A stretch of DNA of 64,000 bases from contig NC_067283.1 in NCBI RefSeq assembly GCF_020740795.1, positions 45,435,659-45,499,658 of the forward strand, written 5' to 3'. Of this stretch, positions 49,102-59,500 are shown in pieces. A program made the translations under genes and the position numbers. Numbering within the stretch: the stretch's first letter is position 1; each line of letters opens with the position of its first letter. Under the pieces are notes generated by a model. That model saw only the letters and a list, made by a program, of their open reading frames with translations. It did no database searches and was not told the origin of the DNA. The stretch is from Apus apus (Eukaryota; Chordata; Aves; Apodiformes; Apodidae).

Positions 49102-49713
49102 GGGCACGAGTGGTGCCTCCGAGGTGGCAGAGCAGCAGGAGAGAACCGAGCCAGAAGGGCCCAGAGAAGCCCTGACAGGGGGAGCTGCTCAGTGCTACAG
49201 AGGACAAGAAGCAGCCCCCGGGGGCCACCCTTGGGGCCCACCCTGGGGGTCTGAGAAAGCTTCCTCCCCCCGGATGCGGGGCACGAGGGCCACTTTGGTG
49301 GAGCAGGAGCAGCAGGCACCTGGCCTGGCCAAAAGGGCCCCAAGGAGCCCTGGCAAGGGGCCGTGCTCAGTGCTGCAGAGGAAGGCAAAAAACCCCCGGG
49401 GACACTTACCAGCCCCGCCTGGGGGAAAAAAAGCCTTCCTCCCCCCAGCTGCAGGGCACCAGGGGCCACCTTCGTGGTGCATGAGCAGCAGGCAGTGACC
49501 CAGCCAGGAGGGACCCGAGGAGCCGTGACAAGGGGCCGTGCTCAGTGCTGCAGAGGAAGGCAAAAAACCCCCGGGGACCTGGGCCAATCTGCTCCGGGGG
49601 AAAATTCCTTCCTGACCCCAGCAGAGCTGGCGATCGGCTGCTCCCTGAGCACGTGAGCACGACCTGCATCCTCAGCCCAAGGGCTGGTCATGCCTCCCGG
49701 GAGATGCCCAAGC
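49102..49713. repeat. GC-rich block, copy C2
   Basis: Counterpart of A2 and B2. Confidence 0.9.
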
Positions 49714-50547
49714 CCTGTTTTGCCTCAAGCCCATGTCAACCTCAGTCATTCCCTTGGTCTAGCTACTGGCCTTTGTGGTTCCTCTCATCTCCTGACGAGC
49801 TGCCATCTGTTCTCTGAGGGCTCAAGCAGCATTTCCACCCATCAGATGGCCTTTGAACGTGGCCCTGCCGGGAGCTGGCCTTGCATCGAAAACTTCCCAC
49901 ACCCTCCAGCCTTCCTCCCTCCAAGGAATTCCACTGGCTCCCCAAGGTCTTGCTCTCAGGTGTCTCAGGCCAGCTGTGGCAGCAGGCACCAGCGGACGCT
50001 CCTTTTTATACAGTCCCAGGGCATTGTGACTGCTGCGTTGCCAGGCGATGGCACTGTGACACGGGGCTGGGCGGGGGTGATGGGGCCACCCATGCCACCC
50101 CTTCACCCAGCATCCTTCAGAGAATCATCACAGAGTGATAGAATCTTAGAACCCTTGCAGTTTGGACTGCAAAGGACCTTGTACACCATCGGGTCCAGAC
50201 ATTCACCTGACACTGCCAAGTCCACCACTATAGTAACCAAACTAAACCTCCCCTGGCACAACCTGAGGCCATGTCCTCTTGTCCTGTCACATGCAACTGC
50301 ACAGAAGCGGGTGATTCCCACCTTGCTGAAGTGTCCTTTCGGGTCATTGTAGAGAGTGAGGAGGTCTCCCCTCAGACTCCTCCAGACTAAACCATCTGGT
50401 TCCCTCAGGCACTCCTCAGAAGGCTTGCGCCTAAAAAACAGAGATGACGGGCCAGAGCATCTCTCCCATGAGGAGAGGCCAAGAGAGCTGGGATGGTCCC
50501 CCCTGGAGAAGGCTCCGGGGGATCTTCTCCGTGTGGATCAGTACCTG

Positions 50548-51385
50548 CAGTGGCTCTCAGCTGGCAGCATGAGGACACCAGGCTGCAACTCTTGATGCCC
50601 TAAATGCAACCTTAAGATTACCTCCATCTCTGTTTGTACAATGTACATAACCCCCTGGCTTTGGCCATGCCATGAATTATCAAGCAGATCCCTAGAGCAT
50701 TTTTTTCCTTGTTTCTTTTATTACTAGAAAAGAAGAAGCAAGAAGTCCTTTGCATCTGGGTAGCCCCATCTGTAATTTCATCCCACTGCCAGGCCCAGGT
50801 GGTTTCAGCTGTGGCCAGTGCATGGCCGCCATGGGCAGGGGACAACTGCACAGAAGAGGGTGATTCCCACCTTGCTGAAGCATCCTTTCAGGTCACTGTA
50901 GAGAGTGAGGAGGTCTCCCCTCAGACTCCTCCAGACTAAACTATCTGGTTCCCTCAGGCACTCCTCAGAAGGCTTGCACTCTAGACCCTTCATCAGCTTT
51001 GCTGCTCTTCTAGAGGAAGCTCTGCTCTTCAGAGGAAGGCTTTTGGGGTGCTGGCCCCAAGACAGTCCCCATGCCCAAAAGGCCCTGGGGGCTGTCCCCT
51101 GCCCTAGGTGGCCATGCACTGGCCACAGCTGAAACCACCTGGGCCTGGCAGTGGGATGAAATTACAGATGGGGCTACCCAGATGCAAAGGACTTCTTGCT
51201 TCTTCTTTTCTAGTAATAAAAGAAACAAGGAAAAAAGTGCCCTAGGGATCTGCTTGATAATTCATGGCATGGCCAAAGCCAGGGAGTTATGTACATTGTA
51301 CAGAGACGGAAGTAGTCTTAAGGTTGCATTTAGGGCATCAAGAGCTGCAGCCTGGTGTCCTCATGCTGCCAGCTGAGAGCCACTG
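50548..51385. repeat. Hairpin-type inverted repeat closing arm C
   Basis: Left arm 50548-50843 and right arm 51093-51385 are reverse complements (about 295 bases each), with a 249-base spacer that is CR1-like. The spacer plus right arm is the reverse complement of the A/B palindrome centre (about 28805-29366). The complex ends at 51385. Confidence 0.9.
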
Positions 51386-52222
51386 TTACTGCTGCCAATG
51401 AAAAGGGGCTTCAGCCAGTACCTACTTCTGCTGGCTTTTTTCTTCCCACTGCCTGCACGTGAACTAGAAGCAAAACGCAAGGAAATCCAGTTTGGTAACA
51501 CGCCCATGGTTAAAATAATCTTGCCATTTCAGCCCCCGAGTCTTTGAAAGGAATCCTTTTGCACCACAGGCCAACCTCCCAGCGACATCCCAACAGTAAG
51601 ACACCGATGGAGACATCTTGGGGCTAACATTTTACTGCTGCCAAGCCATGTGATGCCTGGCACATACAAAGTGCTTTTGAGGCAGGTGTCTCAAAGTGTT
51701 TTCATCAGTTCAGGGAACTCCTCTACACCACGTCTGCCCAGTGCTGGAGCAGAGTCATTCCTGGTTCATGGGCAGAGAGCTGAAGCTCAGCATTTTGCTC
51801 CAGCTGACACAGTTGACAGCTGACAGATCAGAACGTCTGAGTAAAGATACCTGCACGGTCCTGTGGGTTTCTTTTGTGCCCAGAAACTCCCTGGCAATTG
51901 CCTCACCTCATCTCGGGTGATTATTTCTTCTGGAATGAAATTACAGCCTCCCAGTTCCTTGGTTGTACTTATTGAAGTGCAACCGTATCACTGGAGCACA
52001 GCGTTTGTCGTGTAGTTTGAAGATTAAAAAGTGTTGGTAGGAGCGCATAAACGGATGGGCCAGATTAGACTCTCTTTATATTCTTCCAACTTTAGCAAGG
52101 AGATGTAGAAGTCATTTTTATGGCTGCTGTGAACAGATATTGAAAACATATACGTGGATGGATTATCACCTATAGGTAGAGCCCATTAACATTGATTTGT
52201 AAAGCCATGCTATGACTAAGGT
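51386..52222. other. Unique intergenic sequence
   Basis: First single-copy DNA after the repeat complex. No gene or repeat was recognised. Confidence 0.5.
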
Positions 52223-52560
52223 GAGAAATGTCTGTCGTGCCAATGAACAGGCCCAAGCAGATCCTTCAGCGAGGCACAATTTATTTACACTCTTGCAAGA
52301 AAGGGTGACCTAAACAAGTAGGCACACCCACAGTAAGGTGAATAGCGGTTTATATTCCCTATTTCTGATGCAAAGTTCCCTCCCGTTTCCCCACTGGCTG
52401 GGTAGTCCAGGGTTCACAGCCTAAAAAACACCCCAACAAAACTGTTCTAACGCTAGGATGTGAGAAGAACACTAAACCCAACACCATGCTTCTAACACTA
52501 GGATGCAAAAACAACACTGCATTTCATGTTAACACTAAGACTCTGATCCTTTCCTGTTTT
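52223..52560 (-). mobile_element. Probable solo LTR (antisense)
   Basis: Read on the minus strand it has an ATATAAA box (near 52350), then about 70 bases later AATAAA (52285-52280), and a short U5-like end near 52230. This layout matches the retroviral LTR at 42737-42812. No retroviral genes are attached. Borders and family are uncertain. Confidence 0.4.
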
Positions 52561-52889
52561 TTAAAATACATCACACAGCACAAACTCCTCATCCTTGAGC
52601 CCACATGGATGCTGCAGGGAAAAGGGCACTGACTGCCTTGTTGTATCCTCCATCTGGCTTTAAAGTCAATTATCGCTCTGATTTTTGTTTGCTGCTTTGG
52701 TTTTTGTTGTTTGCTTTATGGAGCAGAAGCCAATCTAAATGTAGGAGTGCCCGAGTTCTGGTATTGTTAAGCACTAGCCATCCTGTCTGCATCTCTCCAT
52801 CCCCAGAGCATTATAAGCAAAGCTCGGAGTTCAGGTTCTGTCACAGAAGAGCAAATGATCCACAGCTACAAGCTATGACTCTTGTCTGA

Positions 52890-53330
52890 GCCCAGAACCG
52901 GCTGCGCCTTCCCCAGGCAGAGACTCCAGCAGGCCAGGCCCCTGGAGAGCCCACGCCTGGAACACCATGTCCAGTGCTGGGCTCCCCAGGGCAAAGAAGA
53001 GGTGGAGCTACTGGAGAGAGCCCAGCAACAGGTGACAGAGATGACGGGCCAGAGCATCCCTCCCACGAGGAGAGGCCGAGAGAGCTGGGATGGTCCCGCC
53101 TGGAGAAGGCTCAGGGGGATCTTCTCCGTGTGCATCAATAAATACCTGCAGCGGGGGGCAGGGGGTGGGGCCAGGCTCTTTCCAGTGGTGCCCAGTGACG
53201 GGACCAGAGGTGACAGGGACCGACACCGGAGGTTCCCCCGGCCCCTCGGGAAACACCGTGTCACGGCGAGGGCGGCCGAGCCCCGGCACAGGCTGCCCCG
53301 GGAGGCTGCGGGGCCTCCATCCCGGGAGGC
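52890..53330 (+). mobile_element. GC-rich CR1 fragment next to the LZTFL1 promoter
   Basis: Shows CR1 C-terminal coding in order: EHHVQCWAPQGKEEVELLERAQ, trimmed here to HVQCWAPQ and LLERAQQQV, then a RGDRDRHRRFPRP-like stretch and RLPREAAGPPS. It is frame-damaged and unusually CpG-rich. It runs to about 53330, where the GC-box promoter begins. Part of it (53037-53150) matches the A/B palindrome spacer at about 28699-28815. Confidence 0.78.
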
Positions 53331-53522
53331 CTCCCGGGCGGCCCGCACAGGCCGCGGGCGGGGCGGGGCGGGGCGACGGGGCCGCGGCTGCGCAGGGCCC
53401 GGCGGCGGGTCACGTGGGCCGGCCGCCGCCAATGGGAGCGCGGCGAAGGCGCTCGCGAGGCTGCGCTCTCCATGGCAACCGCGAGCCCGTAGCAACCGCG
53501 CAGCGCCGGGCCGGGGCCGCCA
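53330..53522 (+). promoter_or_regulatory. LZTFL1: LZTFL1 CpG-island promoter
   Basis: TATA-less, CpG-dense DNA just before the LZTFL1 start codon. Visible elements: repeated GGGGCGGGG GC boxes (about 53357-53375), CACGTG E-box in GTCACGTG (53411-53416), CCAAT (53429-53433), and two RFX X-box half-site-like motifs, GGCAAC (53474-53479) and AGCAAC (53491-53496). The start codon is in a strong GCCGCCATGG context. High CpG continues into intron 1 to about 53830. Confidence 0.75.
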
Positions 53523-56500
53523 TGGTGAGTAGCGGGGCCGCCCTCCTGGGCCGCCCTGCCTGCCGGGCCGGGGGTGGCGGCGCCGCCTGGCCCAGCCTCG
53601 CTCCCCAGCGGCGTGAGGAGGCTCTCCGCAGGGCTCGGCCGGCCCGCAGTCCGGGCGGAGGAGCGGGGGAGGCGGCCCGGCCGGGTCCTGCGGAGCAGAG
53701 GCGGCCCGTCGAGGTGCGGGGGCCGCTCCAGGGCGCGGCTGCTGCCCCCCGCCGTCCTGGGCACCCGTGCCGCCCCTGTGGGAGCCCGCTGGAGGGTTTT
53801 GCGGGACCCGATGCCCCGGTTGCTTAGCTGCGCTCGGAGATCACGAGCGGCTTTGGTCTGCGCTTGTTGGTTTGTTTATCTATCTATGTGTTAGGTTTAT
53901 GTCCGTGTGTCGATGTGGTTGGCGTGTGCCTTACTTTCTGTCCGTAACGAAGAGAAGCTTTTCCCCTACAGAAAACTCGGCAACAGCGAAGAGAATGTTA
54001 ATCAAACTGTTAGTGCTGGAGCGTGTCCAGAGCAGGGCAGGGTCTAGAGCCCAAGTCTCCTGAGGAGCAGCTGAGGGAACAGGGGTTGTTTGGCCTGGAG
54101 GGAAGGAGGCTGAGGGGAGACCTTAGACCTCTCTGCAGCTCCCTGAAAGGAGGTTGCAGTGAGGCGGGTGTTGGTCTCTTCTGCCCAGTCACAAGAGATA
54201 GGACAAGAGGAAATGGTCTCAACTTGCACCAGGGGAGAGTTAGGTTGGCTATTAGGAATAACTTCTTTAGTGAAAGAAGTCCAGGCAGTCAAGATCTGTG
54301 TTCCTGTTCTCAGTATTGCTCATGCAGGTATGACAGGACTGCATTCTACCTGGAGCTGCCCTGCACTGCTGCGATCAAATCAGCAGTTTTGCCTCAGTTG
54401 CTCCATTGCTGTCTCCAATGTCAGCAGTACTAGCTCAGACACTCGGCTTGCATAGAAGGGCTAGTTAGCAGGATCTAAAAACACTTCCTTCTTCATTTGC
54501 CCTGGGAATATTTCTTTCTGGGCAACAAGCTGTTGAGAAATAATTTCAGATTCTCACTGAAGACTATATGGGAAGTCTCCAGTTTTAACTGCAAAGTAAC
54601 AAAGAAACATAACATACTTTCCAGTGCATTTTTGTCAGTATATCAATAAAACTTCATCATTCAGCTACTTGATACGTGTGACTGTGTAATACAAAGACAA
54701 ATTTATCCAAGAGCTTCCTCTCCCCTGCAGTGGGATCTGGTTCTGATCCTCTCCGAATGTCTCTGATTTTTGTGACTTTCTGAGGGTACTACTGTTCCAT
54801 GAGGACTTGCTTCCAAGTAAGTGGTGCTTTTAAAGGGGGAGCAGGATGGGAGGTTTGCACGTGTGAAGATATGGTTGTCTTTTGACATCCAGGTTAACAC
54901 GATGACCTTATGCAAGCAGGCACAGAAAGCAGTCAGAAAGCAAGCCTTCACAGTACTTGTGCTCCTTTTCCCTTCTTTCACTGTGTGTTTATCTTTGTGC
55001 TTGCATCCTCACCCACAGGCAGAGCTGGGCCTTAATGAGCACCACCAGAATGAAGTGGTCAGCTACATGCGCTTTGCTCGTTTCAAGCGTGGCCTGTGTC
55101 TCAAAACAGTGGATTCTTGTTTTCAGGACCTTAAGGACAGCAGGTACCAGGGGAGGGTGGTGGTGGTTCTAAGCAAGGATGAAGCAAAACACGTCAGCAA
55201 CAGCTGCAGGTTTAAATGCTTTAGGGAGTGTGTTTTCTCCATTTATATTTGTACGTTCTTAGTGAGGAAGAAAGACCCAGTCATTTTCCCAAGGCTACAG
55301 GTCAAGTCCTTTGAAAGCTAAGTTGTCCAAACTCTTAGGGATTAAGATAGGCATTAGAGCTTTATAATTGCTTCTACTGTCCAAATTGTATGTAATAGTG
55401 TAGCAGAAGTCCCACGGGTGCTGGTGATGTTTCCAAGAGAAAGTTTAACTACCAGGAGCGATTAGTGATGCCATGACCATCTAGTAACGACCGAGAGGGG
55501 ATGTTTTCAGAAGGACACTGCATTTTATAAGAGCAATAGCTGTGTGGTGAGGTCTCATAACAATGCAAAGTGGTGACCTTTGCCAGTTGTGACTCCTCTT
55601 GGCTGCTCTGCTCAGGCTCGTTGAGGAGACCTTCACAGTTGATGAGGTGACAGACATGCTGGATGGACTGCGGACCATTGTGCACAGCGAAGTGGAGTCG
55701 GAGTTCATCAACACAGCTTACACCAACGTGCTGCTTCTGCGGCAGCTCTTTTCACAGGCTGAGAAATGGTACCTCAAGTTACAGACGGACATCTCCGAGC
55801 TGGAGAATCGGTAACACACCTTGGGCTCTACAGAGTGTCTGTCAGTTGTGAGAAAGATGATTTGCATTCTTCTCCTAACCACAGAAACCTGTAACAATAG
55901 GTTGTTTTCAAGTCTTGCATCTGTAAAGTGTACAGAGTAATTTCACATTTGTCAGGAAGATGTTTATATTGGTAATATTTATTGGCACTGGAACAGACTT
56001 CCCAGGGAGGTTGTGGAGTCTTCTTCTCTGGAGATATTCAAGACCTGTCTGGATGCAGTCCTTAGGAATGTGCTCTAGGCAGTCCTGTCTAGTCCTGTTG
56101 GACTAGATGATTTCTAGAGGTTCCTTCCAGCTCTGAGAATTCCGTGATTCCATTATATTCTTAATTGAATTAGTCAGTTAAGAGCAGATGAGAGGATTTG
56201 ATTTAAAAGCCTTTCTGTTCTGAATAGATTCTATTTGACTCAGGGATGCTACATTGTGCAGTTGTAGTGCATATACTGTGCCATTGCAGGGCATGCTCTG
56301 TTGCATTTATTGTATTTGCATAGAACTTGATTCTGTACTCTTACATGCAGTGAAGAGCATAGCATCAGCTTGGTAAAAAGTGTTTCATAGCATAGCTCTT
56401 TTAATAGTAATGTGATATAAATGCCTCCCTTTATTTTTCTTTTCAAGAGAACTGTTGGAACAAGTTGCTGAATTTGAAAAGTCAGAATTTACATCTTCAA

Positions 56501-59500
56501 ACAAGAAGGTAGAGTTTTCTTTTAATCAGATCACAATCAAATGTCATGTGGAGTTAAGACATGTTTAAAATATTTAGTACTGACTGTGCTTAAGAGAGAA
56601 AAGCAAAGAAACAAGCAAAAACCAAAACCCCCCCTGCCCTTTTGGAAAAAAAAAAATAAATTTGAAAACTACTGCTCCAAAAAGGAGCATTTTGCAGTTT
56701 GGCAATAAGCTTACACTGAATTGCAGTGGCTGTTACCAGATTGTGGATTCTGCACACCCTGGATGTGTCTCATAATCCTCATCCCAAAGTTGGCCTCACC
56801 AGGGATGTGTTGGAAGGTCTGCTCCTGGGTTCCTTTTCCTCTGGAAATGGGGGTAGGACTGGGAGATTCGCTTGTCCGAAGGCTTTGACCCAAAGTCCAG
56901 AGCTGAGAAGATTCCACAACACAGATACAACTCTGGCTTATCTTGTATGATTATGGTTGCACTTGATTTTATTTGTAGCCTGAACGTGTATTTAGTTAAT
57001 TTATCTTCAGTTGGAATACTTAAAAGAAGAAAGCGATTTTGAGCTGTGTAAATATTTTTTCCACTTGGAATCACTCACATTTTTTCTATTTCCTGTATTT
57101 TTTTTAATTTTGGTTGCTGCATTATTGGTAGTCTTTTGTAAATTCAGATTTGCAATCCTTCTATGTCTCTATGCAGTGTATTTGGTTAACTTTAGCTGGA
57201 AGTGAATGATATAACTTAGAAGCCAAGGTATCAGTAAAACTGAGCTGGAAATAAAGGGTCATTCTGAATTGAGTGTCAATTGTTATTTTACAGACTAAAG
57301 GAATACCTTTCTTCCTCCTAGAAATCTGTATAATTTAATTTTTTAACCTTTATTGTTTATTTAGCCCAGTACAGATCTCATGAAACCAAAACTGGCTCCG
57401 TTAAATGAAGGTGGGTCAGAGCTGCTAACCAAGGTAAGAACTTGTCTGTTTGTGCCGATGTGATTAATGACCATTCTGCTTATTCAGCTGAACTGGAGAG
57501 CTGTACAGTAATATATGTATATAATGTGCCTGTCATTATGTAGACATCAAGGTAATGTACTGCACAATGTGAAGTGAAATGCTAATAAGTTAATAAATAT
57601 TGAAAAGCATCTTAAATTTATCATGCAGTTCTGGTCTTTAACGTGTATTGCAATAGTGAACGCTTTTTGGCTTTTGTAATTATTTATTATTCCATTTAAC
57701 GAGATAAATTAGTAGAAAAGAGTATTTAGTATGTTCCATGTAGTTGGCTGGTTTTTTCAACAAGGAAATAAATTAAATTATGTAGCTGGCTGAAATGATT
57801 AGGTTATTAGCCAGTTTCTGTTATCATTCAAAGTCCATCCTGTTACATTTCAGTCTTTGTTTTTGTTAATTGGTTAAAGTCCTCCTAAGTAAACAGGCAC
57901 TTTAAAAAGTTGGAATTTACTGGTTTTGAAAATGTCTGGTTTTTCATTTGCTACAGGTTTTCAGAATTACAAAGCACACTCTAGTAGCTGATGTTATTGA
58001 TAATTTTTATTAGCTGGTGAACTCATTTAGTTCAACTGCACTTTTTAAAAAATCCACACTTCTTACAATGTGCTTTTACATTCTGGGCAGTCAAGTAATC
58101 TAGCAAGGAGCGGTGTTCTCTGTCTTCTAACATCCATTACCAAAATGGTCCATTAAGATAGCTGAAGCATTCAAGAATTCAGCTGTGTTTTACTTGTAGA
58201 TCAATGTAATTGTCTTTCAAAAGTAATCTCAAGATCTGTTGCTACCCCCTCCCTGAAAGTGTTCAAGACCAGGCTGGATGGGGCTTTGAGCAACTTAATC
58301 TAGTGCAAGGGAGTTGGAATGAGATGATCTTGAAGGTCCTTCCCAACCCAAGCCACCCTATGAGTCTGTGATTCATAACAGTGTTTTGTTGAATATGTGC
58401 ATCTGATGCCTTTTTATTTATTTTTTTCCTCAAAAATATTTCAGAGTTCATCTGGTGAATTTATTCTGATAAAAAACATGGTTTCTTCCTGTGACACAGA
58501 ATGTGATATGCAGTTATCTGGTGTTTGTCTCTTAAACAAAAACTATGGATAAATTCTTATTTGCCTGTTGATTGAAAAGACAAATGATGGGCAGCAACGA
58601 GATTTGCTTTTCTGAACATGCAGTTTTCTTTGTCAGGAATCTTGGTACTAACAAGATCTGAGCTCACTAATCTCAATTCAGTAAAGCATGTGCCAAACTT
58701 AAATGAACTATCCTATGTATTACAGTATAATTGGAAACTTTAATTTCTTGCTGACTCAGGCAGGAAACACAATAAATAAATGAATTACTCATTTCTTAGG
58801 AAGGCTATTTTCATAGGCATTTAGAAGCTTGTTTGCCTTCCTAAGCTATGGGGTGTGTTTTCTTGGAATATTTGGAAAATTCAAAGTAGCACAAGAGCGT
58901 TCACAAACTTCTTCTTTGTTAACCCAAAGACAGTTGCCTGTCTCCAAGAAGAGAATGAGAAATTGAAGGTCAGACTCAAGACCATAGAAACACAGGTAAA
59001 TTCCCTGTAAGCTTGGATACTTAGAGCTGTTTACATATTTTAAATATATATATATATATAAAAGTATCCCCTGGTTATTATTCTTATGTTATCAATTAAA
59101 ATATGTTTCTGAGGTTTAAAATTTTCAACTTATCACAGGCTACAGCTGCCCTAGATGAAAAGTCCAAACTAGAGAAGTCACTGAGGGATTTACAGATGAT
59201 CCAAGGAGATCAAAAGGTAAAGATAATTGATTCCCCCCACTCCCCAGCTCTGTTTAACACAACTGTTGCCTGTATATCTAAAAAGTTGGTCTGTATGGTG
59301 TGTTTCATTTCTGGCAAATGCAAAAGTTCCAGTTAGCATCATCATGTTCCCTCTGACATTGTCTGTTCCTGCTGGTCTGTCAGCAGATAATCCAGAACAT
59401 TAGCTGATTTTATTATATGAATTTTGTGTCACTTAAGCTATGATAAATTATTATCAGAAAGTATTATTCCAGAGTTCATCTTTTCAGAGGTGATATTTTA

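Larger units (their letters stand above)
42213..50843 (+). repeat. Inverted-repeat complex, arm C (forward)
   Basis: Begins inside the LTR at 42213 (tgcctgg, the same border as 36993 in arm B). It continues through the CR1-split LTR and then host-type sequence in the orientation of arm A. Offsets to A are +21392 before and +21742 after the tandem array. It stays homologous to A through the A/B spacer to 50843, where an inverted segment starts. It carries about four ~352 bp units. CR1 3' ends (-) lie at about 48124-48382, 48492-48677 and 50118-50430. Confidence 0.95.

Noticed and set aside
54821-55321. 166-codon frame covering LZTFL1 exon 2
   Set aside because: Only 55019-55143 is coding. The rest is intron read-through on both sides of good splice sites.
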